A stretch of 64,000 nucleotides of DNA from Aphrocallistes beatrix (Eukaryota; Porifera; Hexactinellida; Sceptrulophora; Aphrocallistidae): the NCBI GenBank assembly GCA_963281255.1, contig OY725489.1, positions 2,666,001 through 2,730,000 on the forward strand. The letters are read 5' to 3'. The number at the start of each line of letters is the position of its first letter. The stretch's first letter is position 1. Under the pieces are notes generated by a model. That model did no database searches and was not told the DNA's origin. It saw nothing but the letters and a program-made list of their open reading frames with translations. The position numbers were made by a program, and so were the translations under genes. Shown here in pieces: positions 36,348-48,379 of the stretch.

Positions 36348-38432
36348 CTATTCTGAAATAGGTCCGTTCAGGTGGCTAACTGCTCTTAGTAACTGAGACG
36401 TGGAGATCTCCTTGTCCTGATAGCGTCCCCAAAGTTGAAATATCATTCCCTGAAGATTTCTATGTTGTGTCCGTTGATGTCGCCGCAATTTCCTTTCTGA
36501 AATTAGCCGAGAATGGAGTCTTACGGTTCTCGATTCGCAGTATAAAAGTGGGATTAGGACATACAGCTGCAAGTTTCCTTTATCTGTAGCTTTGGAGTTC
36601 AATCGACGGTGGTAACCTTCTAAATCATTATTTGTTCTTATACTCTGCATGAAAACGCACCAGTTCGAAGGTTTAAACACTGTTGAAAGAATCCATGTGT
36701 TCTCTACATACTGGACTAGGGGTTGTATATGTACCATGGCTTGTTCCTTAAGTGTGTTGAAAACAGAGATTATTTGTTCTTCTGGAAGAAATGGAAGGGC
36801 CATCAACTTCCTGACATAGTTGTACGTTGTGCCCTTCTCATTGTATGCTACCTAAAAACGTGTGACAAGTCAAAACGCCAACGATTTCGATATATAACAG
36901 ATAAATGAATTATGTACATACTTGTAAACCAAGTTGTTGCACATGTCGCCATATTGCTTGTCGCCAGTGAAAAACGCACCCTTGTATCTGGACATGTAAT
37001 AATGTTTCTCGGACTCCTTTCCAGATTGCTGCTTCGAAATCTGTAACCACTTTTGTCACCGCAATCGTATCTGGTAGTTTATCCAATATAGCTAGTATTA
37101 CCTATCAGATACGTAAAGTAATACAAGTATTGAAGAATAATAAGAGCACATCTAAAGATCATACATACCCTCTCATAATCTACTGCTCTTCTGTGTGACA
37201 TCAATGCATATGCTAATGGAACTTGTTTGATATGCCCATCTTTACTAATGAAACCATGAATGCTAAATAGCTGATAAAAGGGTTTTTTTACCAACTTGAA
37301 GGTTCCATCCATGTACCATGTTTTGCACTTGGCTAAGAGTTGAAGCTGTTTGTCAGTTGCAAATACTAGGTGTCTTGATGTGGTGCTTTGGATGTCTGAT
37401 ATAAGAAAGTTTTCTGGTAAGTATTCTTCAGCTAATGTAAAATCCACATCACTAGGCTCTTCAGGACGCTCAGATTGTCTCACTCTGTTTGCTGCTCTTG
37501 CAAGGTTCTCAACATCAGGGCGGCATGGTTCAGGAGCATCATCGGGCAAATTGATCATGGCTTTTTCGACCAATGCAGCAGCAGAAGTGAAAATCTGTTC
37601 ACTTGCCTGTCGTTTAACCTAAACATGACAAGAAGTTTACAAGTTAGTGGTAGTATCTAATAATATCAATATTACTAGTGCATACCTTTGTTATTGTATC
37701 AATTCTGAGATGTAGTCCAGGCTCTGATTGATGACAGTGTTTGCATCGTCCACGTTTGAAGTTTCCTCCCTTCTGAATTACTGTAGCTGGACATCGTGTT
37801 GATTTTCCTCGGATGTAGCAGCACCAGTACTGTGTTTCTTTTCCTGGTGGACTTTTTCTACAATAAGAGAACCCAAATGTGTCCACAAGTTTATCTCGGG
37901 CCCTAGTGGTGTCACCAGTAATTATCGTATACCGCACGTTTACTTCTTCCATGGGGATGTCAGAATCATCATCTAGTTCTTGAATAGAAGATTCATCTAT
38001 TGGTAGTGGTACTGTGTAGGATTTATCAACATTGAAAGACGAATTATCCATATTACTATTGGTGTGTGCTTGAAATGATGAACTCTCAACAGCAATGGAG
38101 TCATCCATTGGTTCAAGCATATCAGTTGTCTGGTCCAGAAAGCTATGAGGGATTTGAAGAATGTCCAGATGAGTGCTTTCTGCAACTGGACAGCTGAAGT
38201 TTAACATATCATCTTGTAGAAGAGGAGGTTCTGCTGGAGTAATAGCTATGATTTGACATGACTTACAAATCCACTGATATTCAACCTCCCCTTTTACCAG
38301 CTTTCTATAGAATTTGCGGTCGATAGGAACACCGCACACTCTATGCTGCCAACTTTCACATCCTCCTTCACACATCAGTGCTTCCTGCCTTTCTCTGATA
38401 AATTTCTTACAGACGATGCATAGGTCGTTCAT
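36348..38432 (-). CDS. MULE transposase with PHD and FLYWCH-like fingers, four exons
   Basis: The predicted exons are 38432-37686, 37618-37169, 37101-36922 and 36851-36348. All three introns are GT-AG, in phase 0 and 67-70 bp long, and the joined frame is open for about 626 residues. Domains: an N-terminal PHD-type finger (CIVCKKF..CEGGCESWQHRVCG..WICKSC, residues about 5-60), an acidic linker, a FLYWCH/WRKY-like zinc motif (WCCYIRGKSTRCPA to CKHCHQ, about 205-240), and the MULE catalytic core. The catalytic triad is D353 in WYMDGTFKLV, D420 in VVTDFEAAIW and E537 in NNDLEGYHRR, with GCVFHWRQA between. The product is a nuclear transposase. No lesion is seen. Splice sites are my reading of the sequence and need transcripts. 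Confidence 0.85.
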
Positions 38433-38774
38433 TGTTGATAAAGAAACAATTATTGATTGATATTGTTAAAAACCGTATTTATACTCAAACAATGGTTTCA
38501 TAAACAAACATAAGAAGGACACTTTTTTGTGATTAAATAAACAAATAACTACTGCAATATTAACACCTGTGATTATGGAATTAAAACAACTGACCACTGC
38601 ATTATTAACACTTATTATTATATAAAAACAACAACTCACCACTAGACGAAACAAATATCCATCACAAAGCTACCTGGTGACATTTAGAACTACAGTAGGA
38701 CTTCGTTAAGACAAACACCACAGTGTGCAATAACACGAGATTCCACTGTATATGTTAACTTTCACTACTAAATT

Positions 38775-38925
38775 GTTATGAGTACGAAAGTGTATTGGGT
38801 ACGAAAGTGTATTGGGTACGAAAGTGTATTGGGTACGAAAGTGTATTGAGTACGAAAGTGTATTGGATACGAAGTTGTCATAATTAAGGTACGAAAGAGT
38901 GTTGGGTACGAAGTGACCGATACCC
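38775..38925 (-). repeat. Right 17-bp tandem array of the MULE
   Basis: About five complete GTACGAAAGTGTATTGG units, plus diverged ones to the terminus, mirror the left array. Confidence 0.88.
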
Positions 38926-40863
38926 TTGCTAGGGACCCGCAGTCAAAAAATTTCTCCGAATGTGTCCAATATATATATCAAATTGTTGGAAATTTAATGC
39001 TGACCATGAACTTAGCATCAAAATTATGATCTGACATTGTTTAAAGAAGTTATTGATATGAGACAAAAATGTGTCCTTCTTTGGGCGACACCAGGTGGGT
39101 GGTTCAAGTGGCTCTAAGTGGAAAAATATTGGCTTTGAAATTCTGAAAATCGAAATTGAGGTTTAGAACCCCTTTAGGTATCTAAAAATGGTTAAAAAGG
39201 TCTTTTGGTTGATTTTTGATAAAAAACAAAATTCCCATAGGAAAGGCCAACCTTAATCATTTTTAGATCTCTGAAGGGATTCTAAACATTAATTGCGATT
39301 TTTAGAATTTCACTGCTAATATTTATCTACTTAATGCCACTTGTACCACCAGGTATCACCCAAAAAGGACACATTTTTGAACCGAAATGTCTCATATCCA
39401 TAACTTCTTTGAACCATATCAGATCATTATTTTAATGCTAAATTCATCCTCAGCACTAAATTTCCCGCAATTTGATATATATATTGGACACATTTGGAGA
39501 AATTCTTTGGCTGCGGATTCCTAGCAACGACCAGGAATGTGAAAAAATTCCTAGCCGTTGCTATGCACGGACATCCAAAAAATTATTCAAATATGGTCAA
39601 TATATATATCAAATTTCTGGAAATTTAGTGCTGAGCACGAGTTTAGCATTAAAATGATGATCTGTCATGGTTCAAAGAAGTTATTGATCTGGGATTCCGG
39701 CGGATACTATCAAATGTGGTCATTTTCGGGTGGCCAGTCATCAATGACCAGTTTTTCACACTTTTGATGGTTAAAATTTTGATATACCATATTTTAAATT
39801 CAAGTATTGCTATAAGTTGTCGAATAAGGATATTTGCATGTTATTTAATATTCCAAAGCAGTTTAAACCAATGGAAATTGTGGAACTTATATAAATATTT
39901 TCTAAATCCTATTTTCTGGGACTTTTTTTTCAGCAATTATAAAGGTGATAACTTTTTGTAAATTCAACATAGGAACGAAAACTTAACAGTATTAGATAGA
40001 TCTCGAAGAGTAAAACATAATGACAGACAGAATTTTGATATTACGATTTAAAAGAGAATTATGTAAAAAATAGTGTCAAAATTACTAAAAATATAATTCC
40101 TCGGGTGTTTTGGTGTGAATTTATGACAATTTTCAAAATTTCAAAAATCTGTCTGTTCACTAGTTAGATTATCGATTTATGAATGAATTTGAAAAGTTTC
40201 CAAAGGATTGTAAGCATATTGTTTCCGATTTCTTCCTTGTAAAATGGCCAAATTTTTTAAAAATATTTTTTATCTGTTGAATTATTTCAATTATTAGTGC
40301 AGTTTTGCAGATAACTCTGCGATTCAAATCTGCACTGAAAAAATTAAATGAATCGGTTGAAAAAGTCAAAAGTTAGCTATTATAGGAAAGGCCAACCTTA
40401 ATTTATTAATAATACTATTGCTATGTGTACTGAAAAAATCCCAAATTCCTATCTTAGAGATAGTCGTTTCCACAAATACATTCTGATGCTACTTTCTAAA
40501 AAGATTGAATTATGTTCAGGAAAATCACAAAAATCACAATCCTCCCCCCTGCGGCCTCCTGCTGCTGTGATGCATTTGTATTGTTTTGAGAATTCTCATA
40601 TCTAGTGCAGCTCCTATTATAAGATATTCTTTATTGTATGGACGGTGTCGAACGCACGTCTGCGTGATCTTGGAAAACTATTATTATAAAATTTAATCAT
40701 ATTTTCACACTTTTTTATGTAGACGTGTATTTCCGCTAGAAAAGAAATCTCAACGGCTAATAAACCTGTATGTAATTCAGTAAAAGTAGATTTCGATATT
40801 CGCACTTGTAAAATGTTGATATCAAAATTGAATGGTGCAATAGCATACATATATCAATATGTA

Positions 40864-41020
40864 CAGTCAGAGTCGCTTATTATGAACAAACCGTCTGGGT
40901 CCCAAATTGGTTCTATAGAATTTCTATTATTTCGATTTCGCTTACTATGTATGACTCTCTCTCTAATGTAAAAATATTTTTAGTCCCCATGGGGTTCATA
41001 ATTATATGCGACCCTGACTG
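40864..41020. mobile_element. Small TA-flanked MITE (mariner/pogo type)
   Basis: CAGTCAGAGTCGC..TTATGAAC at the left and GTTCATAATTATATGCGACC CTGACTG at the right form inverted ends flanked by TA (40862-40863 and 41021-41022). The length is 157 bp and it is non-coding. Confidence 0.8.
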
Positions 41021-41266
41021 TACTTTTCCAATTTCGAAACTATTATTGACTGTTTTTCTATCGGTATGTCGACCATTATTTTTTAATATTAGTGCCGCAG
41101 TTTCAAATTCCCTGGGCTAGATCGATGCATAGATATTTATTATAGTATAAATGAGCAAACAAGTATATCATACTATTCTAATGGTGGCATGCTACTACAG
41201 AAACGATAGTTATACAGCTTCTACACAGGACTCGAATTCCAAGTCACATTTCCTACAGATATAAGG

Positions 41267-43565
41267 TCATCTCCGTCCTTTAGACTGGTATTGACGCATC
41301 CAGTGAAACCATCTCAGGCAGAACTCACAACCTAACCAGTCATCATTCGCCCTCTTTCCCCCGGTTGGGCAGTCGTGTTGTTCACATTCCTCGCAAACTG
41401 TTTCAGAGTCATCAGAGTTAACACTCGTGGAAGGTAATTCTTTCATGGCAACAGATGAGAACTCAGTACCAAAACCTCCAGATTTATAGGTCGTAGTATC
41501 CTTTTCACGTCTACGCCTGGAGGATTCGGCTGCAATGAATTGGGATTTGAGAACTCTCCGACGCCTCTTTTGAGTAGCCATAACGGCTTTAAGTTTACAG
41601 CGGTTCCTTTCTTTATCCATCGATGCTAAGTGTTCAAGAGTTATACGGCTACATTGTACATGTTGATCTGACAGAATAGCTGCGAGCATCATTGAACCTT
41701 CATTGAAAGTGCACACAGCAATAGCAGCAGCGGCTTGAAGTGACTTTTGTCTTACACGTTTTGTCTTTGGAGCAATATTATGCCATACAACTGAATGTAG
41801 CGACTCATTACAGTTCTGTGTTAATCCCATTGTCAGAGCGGAACACATTTCAATGCTTGCAAATTTCTTGAAAACATCTTCCAGGCGCGAATACTCGTCT
41901 TTATTCAGATAGGGTTGTCGGAGTATGGGAGGTGGATGAGAGGTATTCTCAGCTGAAATTGCGAGGCCCTTTTGAAAGTAACACCAGGATTCTTTTGAGT
42001 GTGGGCAACGATCGTGCTCCTCGAACAAATGATTCATTAGTGTGTAAAGGGCGTTTTGAATGTCTAGTGGTGTTCTGCCTCTGTTCTTGCCAATAACAAG
42101 AGCGTATAGATGAGCAATTCTCTCGACTTTTGATGCGGGTATTGGCTTGGAGGGCATTGTTTTCGTAGTTGTCTTCTTTTTGAGGTGTTTCTTTAATCGT
42201 TTTTGCGTGTGCCCAAGACATTCCTCTTTCCGGATAACTTCCATTCCTTCGTAAGGATTATTCTGTTCCAACCCCATCTCCCACATATGTAGTATAGGCT
42301 AGAGAATGCTTGTCAACTGATCTATCCCAGATTTCTATTGCAGCAGAAGATCCCATCGCCTGACTTGTTCCAGAGAAGTTAGCTGGGCATTTGCTCGAAT
42401 GTTTCTCCCAGTATTCGCTGTATTCCTCTGGGTTTCTTTCTTACGTTCTTCCGTCCATCTGATACATTTGTTACACACGCGTTCGTAAAGGACGTAGTCA
42501 AGGACTTTCCCCGTTTTGACTTCAATAGCCCCGGCGAATCCTTGATTACTAAAATGACCGCGCCTGTGCCAAGATCCGTCAAAGCTCACCGCGTATACCT
42601 TGCAACCAGGAATGTTAGATGACTCAGCTTTGGCTCTCACTTCTTTTGCTGTCATGGACATGGATTGCTGGCATATTTTATCTGTAGAAAGGACCAATTG
42701 CGCGAGTAGAGACTTGGACATTCTATGCCAGGTATTTTGTATATCAAGGAGATTGCAGGTCAATAGAAAATCACTCCAGCTCATGGAAGTACAGTGTGCT
42801 GCTAGTAAAGCTCTAACGTTGACTTCTTCCGGCAAAGCATTTGAGGATCGTTCACGGCTTCATTATGTTTCATTCCAACCGGACAGGATGTTGGAAATTC
42901 AACAAGCACAAGATGGCAGCGACTGCATTTCAACAAGAGATATGATTGTAACCCATCACGAAAAGCGTATTGATACAGATTCAAATTACCAGTGCAGTGT
43001 GCCTCAGTGCATCTCACTAGAGAAAATACCGTACTCAGTATATCGATATCAATTATTTGCGAGCCATGAGGAACGTAGAGATCACGAAATGATTGTGCTC
43101 CATCCTTCTGTACCATAATACTGAGGCGTTTATTGGGCTGAGGAAACTTCACTTGCTGTAATAGTGTTTTAGATTTCGGAGTGCTGGTAGGACGCGGTAA
43201 TCGCTTTGTGGTGGATGGTGTGAAAGTAGATTTTCTTTTGACTCCCTCACCCTTCCGAAACCTCCCAGTGTTGAGTTTATGTCCTCGCTGCTTTTTAGTA
43301 TGAACTGGGGTAGCTGGTGCCGTGTTATCCGATTCTTCGGATGTCTGCGAAGAGAGGGCTACTTGAGAGAGAGTAGATCCGAGCTCAGTAGGCGTGGATG
43401 TAGCTGGTGTTAAATCAGTGGGGTTGTTGGGACTTTGAATATGAAATCACCTTCATTGTCAGACCCACTTGACTCCATGCTAGATTCAAAATCAGCCGGA
43501 ATGCAAACCTTCGGGAGATCTGCGCTGCGAAATGTAGAAATAGTTTCTTGTTCTGAAGAAGACAT
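41267..43565 (-). pseudogene. Second PHD-finger 'Mutator-like' transposase, dead
   Basis: This is a diverged paralogue of the gene in element K, starting MSSSEQETISTF at 43565. It keeps the Cys cluster (CTEAHCTGN and KCSRCH), the first catalytic D in VSFDGSWHRRGHFSNQG (near 42580), RKEECLGHTQKR, TQNCNESLHSVVWHN (near 41800) and a C-terminal Cys-rich finger (CEEC, CEFC, FHW) that is cut short. The second catalytic Asp is gone: around 42285 the sequence goes from YVGDG almost directly to NPYEG, missing several residues present in the paralogue. Frameshifts lie near 42830, 42420 and 42290. Terminal repeats could not be found. It is a fossil. Confidence 0.78.
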
Positions 43566-43987
43566 TTTTTGAATTAGTTATGACATTAATTATTTCCATA
43601 CTTATATTGATTTGGTGTAACAACGTTAAAATTAACTACAGTTGTAGTGCCCATGATAGTTCCACCTCACATGCTAATAATAGAACTAGTAGTTTCTTGT
43701 ATTGTGGTGACAGAATTCTAAATATAGCTAGCCATGTACAGTACACATGCACATGTTGATATTTTTAGAATTTTGCCAATTATGGATGGTGTTTGCATTT
43801 CTCAATTTCTTACTAACCTAAATTCCAATTGCACTTGGTTGTAACGTGCTTACATATCTACTGTTATGTGTGCATTGTTATTGTGACATATTGTTGTCTG
43901 GGATGGAAAATGGAGCCTTGAATGGGGCACCTCCCAATAACGCGCACCCTTATGTGGTCTGTAAAGAACCTTTTTGTTCGCATAAAA

Positions 43988-44188
43988 CAGTGGTTCCCAA
44001 CCCCTTTTACCTCGTGCACCTCATGACACCTACAAATTATTTTGTGCACCCCAGGACCTATGCCAGGATCTAGGAGTAATGTGCATATAACTTTAAAAAT
44101 GATTCTGTTAAAAATGCTCAATATTCAGTTCTAATCTTTGTCCCGTGCACCGCTAGGGGGTTCATGCACCCCAGTTTGGGAACCGCTG
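43988..44188. mobile_element. hAT MITE (201 bp)
   Basis: CAGTGGTTCCCAACCCC at the left and GGGAACCGCTG at the right are inverted ends. The 8-bp flanks GCATAAAA and GAATAAAA differ at one base. The interior repeats GTGCACC motifs in both orientations. Confidence 0.8.
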
Positions 44189-44196
44189 GAATAAAA

Positions 44197-45050
44197 TATG
44201 TTGAAAGTACTGTTAATCCAAACACCATCAAGGATATTTATCTATCTATTTTTGTTGATTATATTTGTAAACGCCTAAATTTGTAGCCATTTGTGGTCTA
44301 GTGACTTGATAATTGTTTGGGGAAATGAGCACGGTTGGACATGTTCAGCATGCTTTTTGTGGTGATTATGTAGACCAAAAGGGATGAATTTGAAATAGAC
44401 GACATTTATTCTGAGAAAGTCTCTCGACCCTGTGCCTGTGGATCAAAACAAATCATTGCAATCTTGCAATTTGGACGAAATTCCCTATTCACAAATCATT
44501 GTCAAATTTAGACCGAGCGGCGTCGCAAGAGGGATCACTCGATATGGTTCGAACAAGTTTTAAGAATGGAATGTTGTTACATTCCTATGCTGCTATGATG
44601 TTGCTAGAGGGCTAAGTTTGCCGATTAAGACGACGAGAGGCCTCAGATTTCTAGTTACTTGGTTCTAGACTCGGATATTAGCATAGTTTGACAGTGATAT
44701 CACTATTTATAGTAGGGTAAATAACAAATATCTGATGGGTCTACTCTAGGTGTCCGAATAAACTGACCCCCGCTTATTAATTAATGTTTTTTTTTTCTAG
44801 CCCCCTCCCCCGTTTATTAAATCTCGTAAATTGACTTTGAAAGTTTTACACAAAAATAGTTTTTATCGCATGTAGTATTTCATCAATTATCTTCTATCTG
44901 CAATCAATAGAATATTTTATTTCTTATTCTAGATAATATGTTGAGTATTACTGTGTGATACATCAACTAATTTCAAATCAACCCTCCCGTATAACCACTC
45001 GAGTATACTTACAAGCTCCTCTCAAAAAGTTCTAGATTTAAAATGCGAAT
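44197..45050. other. Intergenic, nothing recognised
   Basis: No supported gene or repeat boundary was found. The short phrase GGAATGTTGTTACATTCC (44569) is a common palindrome in several repeats of this window. Confidence 0.35.
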
Positions 45051-45057
45051 TCCATGG

Positions 45058-45195
45058 GAAATCCAGGGAAATTAGTGATTTCTTTTATACTCAGGTCTGT
45101 GCATGCCACTTGCGCCAGGCCGGACTCCAGCACTCATTTTAGAACTGTGCTACAATATTACATAGGATCATAGCTCCAATATAATACTACTTGTA
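45058..45195 (+). repeat. D-family repeat fragment
   Basis: Carries CACTCATTTTAGAACTGTGC and a decayed form of the TTATATTGGATC palindrome. Confidence 0.6.
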
Positions 45196-45274
45196 ACATA
45201 TGAAGCAGACAAATGGTACTATGTACGTCTAGTGATATTCCTACTAATTTATCAACAAGTACTTTATTATTATA

Positions 45275-46325
45275 TAGTTATATCATAGCCTACTATAATA
45301 AGGCCTCAGAGTAACTTGCGAATTTGGCACTAGGGATGCAGTAGAAGATGGTTGAAGAAATACATGAGCTGCCTAAAATCATTGACAAAGCACAATAGAG
45401 CTTAGGAATGTATTACCAGCATATATAAATATGGTGTCAAAGCACCCATATCCGTTGTTAAAATTTAGATTAGTCATCAAATGATTGCGCAACAGGCTAT
45501 ATTTGGGTCAAATTTAGTGATTTTCAGAGGTCGTTTAAGGGCACTTCTAAGTGCTTTTATTATAAAGTTTTTCTCATAGAACTGAGAAGTGAATATGTTA
45601 ATACTAAAATTTGAAATTTTTTCATCGAATGTTCTTACATTCCAGTGTTGCTATGGAAACGTGTTTTGGTCAGTTGGGGCTATATCTTGAAAACAGCGAT
45701 AGCTAGACATTCAAATTTAATCCCATTTGATAGCAAATAGGCTACTCCCTATTAAGCTATAATACAATTTATATGTCTTATTTCAATATTTACGAGTTAT
45801 TAGACAATTCATCATATTGGTCACATTTAGTAATTTGTCGAATATCTCGTAAACCATTGAATTTAGACACAGGAATTGTATTATAGCTAAATAGGAAGTA
45901 GCCTATTTGCTATCAAATGGGATTATATTTGAATGTCTAGCTATCGCTGTTTTCAAGATATAGCCCCAACTGACCGAAACACGAAATTTTTAGTATTAAC
46001 ACATTCACTTCTCAGTTCTATGCGAAAAACCTTACAATAAAAACACTTAGAAGTGCGCTTAAACGGCCTCTGAAAATCACTAAATTTGACCCAAATATTA
46101 CCTGTTGCGCAATCATTTGATGGCTAATCTAATTTTTAACAACGGATATGGGTGCTTTGACACCATATTTATATATGCTGGTAATACATTCCTAAGATCT
46201 ATTGTGCTTTGTTAATGATTTAAGGCAGCTCATGTATTTCTTAATCCATCTTCTACCGCATCCTTGGTTAAGTTACTCTTAGGCCTTATATATAGTAGGC
46301 TATGGTTATACTATGTACTAATAGT
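45275..46325. repeat. About 1-kb imperfect palindrome (foldback element)
   Basis: The left arm (about 45275-45776) is mirrored by the right arm (about 45862-46325) around an 85-bp spacer. Matching blocks include AGTAACTTGC / AGTTACTC, CATATCCGTTGTTAAAATT / AACAACGGATATGG, and AAGATATAGCCCC. The left arm has an extra segment of about 40 bp. No coding potential and no clear target duplication are seen. Confidence 0.8.
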
Positions 46326-46404
46326 TGTAAAGTAATAGCAATGAATCACATGATTGTTACATACATACAAAATCTACTCCAAGTAAGTGAGTATCTCTAA
46401 TTGT

Positions 46405-46882
46405 GGATAGTTGAGCATTTTATCTGCTGGCAAATACTGTTGCTTGAATTTTTCTTCCCTTTGCTCGAATGTTAGCTTCGGTGGATTCCACCGGAATGCT
46501 TAACCATATTGTTTAACATGCTCTTTGTATGCATGAAACTGGTCACATCCAAATTCTTGCATGAATTGTTCATCAGTGTAGGACACGAAGATGTCCAGCC
46601 AATAATCAGAAAGATGGCGTCTACGACGGATATGGGTAGTCAATGTATTTCGTTCTGTTCGGAATGTAAGCTGGAGCTGTTTACTCTCGCCTCCACTCCA
46701 GATGTGCTCGATGACGTCTCTGCACAAGTGAATATTCTTTTGGCCGGCTCTCTTCTCAATTATTATGTCCTGATTGCACTCCCCAATTCGCAACTTTCCT
46801 GGCACGAACTGGATATCATCACTAGAGAAGATATTACATGTACGTTGATATGTACTCATTTTTCCCAACATTTTATTAGACA
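46405..46882 (-). pseudogene. Unrecognised protein fragment with one in-frame stop
   Basis: The minus-strand frame is open from the Helitron boundary at 46882 to a TAA near 46500, then continues in the same frame (AFRWNPPKLTFEQREEKF) to a stop near 46405. The joined length is about 157 residues, with a basic patch HIRRRRHLSDYWLDIF. I do not recognise the family. Upstream sequence is cut off by Helitron H5, so this is probably the end of a disrupted gene. Confidence 0.35.
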
Positions 46883-47591
46883 CAAGCGCGCTTCGCTTGC
46901 TTGCGTTGCGCGGCTTGCGGACACTGCAGGTCCGCAGATTTACCCAGTGGGAGCCTGGGGATATTAGAGAAACAATACGTCGCTTTCTTGTTTTATACTA
47001 CATAAAGTACGCTGGATTGTCATTTGTCTACGGTTACATTTAATAAATCAGAACTGTAGCAGAAATTTTGTTTCGTGATAAATATAATTTACTTCGTATT
47101 AAGTCAACTAATCCTGAATGTAAGCTCAATTTGAATACACAAAGTTCACATTGCTAAATATTATTATACCTAAATAATCAATTCCAGTCCATGTCGTTAA
47201 AAGTTATTTTATGATCGAATTGATTTATCGTAGCATATAACACACTTTAATTGTTGTCAACAATAGCATTATAAAAGGATGATAATTGATTGGTTCACAT
47301 AAACCAATGAATTTCAATCACAAATAGTTATTTTGATTGTATGCATAAGTCAATACTATTTTATTCCAATGTATTTGCATTATAAAATAATCGAATTTGA
47401 TTGGTCAGGACATTTTGTCACCTATCTCGGTGAGGTGTGAACATTTCGCTTAGATCTTCGAACTTAATCCTAGATTCACCATTTAACACCTACATGCCAA
47501 TTTTCGTATCTCTACGACTTGCCAATTCTTCAATCAATTCGGACAAACAAACAAACAAAAACAAAAAATCCTAGCATTTTAATATATAAGA
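46883..47591 (-). mobile_element. Helitron-like element H5, diverged full-length copy
   Basis: On the minus strand it starts TCTTATATATTAAAATGC, runs through TTGTTTGTTTGTTTG and AATTGATTGAAGAA as in H2, and ends in a hairpin (GCGGACCTGC..GCAGTGTCCGC) and GCGCGCTTG. The flanks are A and T. It is 709 bp, older and more diverged than H1, H2 and H4. Confidence 0.55.
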
Positions 47592-47876
47592 TTTTCAGAT
47601 TTATTTTGTAGAATGACTTTTATTATTTTACTTCGTAATTTGTGCACATTTATCGTATTTATCTCTATTTAATAGCTATCCATTTGCAGTTGTAATTGTA
47701 CGTTGTGTGTCTGTGTATGAGTGTTGCTAAATTTAGACATGTTCTATAGATGTAATATATCTATTTTTAGACTAAACTAGCGCTTGTTATTATTTTCAAT
47801 GCGTATAATGCCTAAAATGTAGCAACCGGTTTGAAGGTTTAGAACTTGATGGCTTGCATTTTAACTTACAGAAACA
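47592..47876. other. Intergenic, nothing recognised
   Basis: AT-rich sequence between two Helitron copies. No feature is supported. Confidence 0.35.
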
Positions 47877-48055
47877 CAAGCGCGCTTCGCTTGCTTGCGG
47901 ATACTTTGTGTTCGCCAGACGCGCCATTTGGGCGCCTGGGCTCACACTGGTTAATTATAAGGTTGATAATCACTCTAATCATGTCTGTCTTACTGTTATA
48001 ATCTACATCACTGGAAAAATCACCAAATTGTCAATTTTATTTGAAATCTGAGTCC
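47877..48055 (-). mobile_element. Helitron-like 3' fragment H6
   Basis: Contains the minus-strand 3' end (hairpin, then GCGCGCTTG at 47877) and about 170 bp of diverged body. The 5' part is missing. Confidence 0.55.
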
Positions 48056-48142
48056 CTAATTTGTGCAACTTGACGGAAACTTTCCGGAATTCTAATTGTA
48101 ATTGCCTAATTTACGGAATACGCCATTCCAGATTATCTCAGT

Positions 48143-48371
48143 CAGGGCTGTATCAACCCAATTGGCAAAAACATGTCATTTTTCATGGAAATTCCTTGAC
48201 CACAACAACCCATTCAACTCTTTCAAAAAATGAGTTGTCTACAGCCCACTCATTTTCGGAATGATTCATTTGTACTAAATGAACTTGTTTCAACAATTCA
48301 TTTTCATATGACGGCTATAATCAACTCATTGATATGATTTTGCCAACTCAAAATGGGTTGATGCAGCCCTG
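48143..48371. mobile_element. hAT MITE (229 bp)
   Basis: CAGGGCTGTATCAACCCAAT at the left and GGGTTGATGCAGCCCTG at the right are inverted. The 8-bp flanks ATCTCAGT and ACCTCAGT differ at one base. The arms extend through GGCAAAA / TTTTGCC. Confidence 0.82.
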
Positions 48372-48379
48372 ACCTCAGT

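Larger units (their letters stand above)
35962..38925 (-). mobile_element. MULE transposon with tandem-repeat (foldback-type) ends, complete
   Basis: The element is flanked by the 9-bp duplication TTGCTAGGG (35953-35961 and 38926-38934). Its ends are arrays of the 17-mer ACACTTTCGTACTCAAT (left, about 35990-36275) and its complement (right, about 38775-38895), giving long inverted repeats of tandem type as in Foldback elements. One intron-containing transposase gene fills the middle. The ends, target duplication and gene all look intact. Confidence 0.88.
35081..39252 (-). mobile_element. Family A TTAA transposon (A5), inserted in A4 and split by a MULE
   Basis: This inverted copy lies between TTAA at 35077-35080 and 39253-39256. 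Its ends are GGATGGCCTTTCC and GGAAAGGCCAACC. The MULE sits in the central palindrome at CGTTGCTAGGGACCCGCAG. Confidence 0.8.
35020..40397 (+). mobile_element. Family A TTAA transposon (A4), outer element of a triple nest
   Basis: The left end is TTAA (35016-35019) then GGTTGGCCTTTCCTATGGGC. The right end is GGAAAGGCCAACC then TTAA (40398-40401). Only 61 bp of A4 precede the nested A5. A4 resumes at 39257 with TCATTTTTAGATC, exactly as in uninterrupted copies (TTTTTAATCATTTTTAG near 749). Confidence 0.8.

Noticed and set aside
46509-46967. 152-codon plus-strand frame running into the Helitron
   Set aside because: It joins unrelated sequence across the H5 boundary. The minus-strand frame is the more protein-like.
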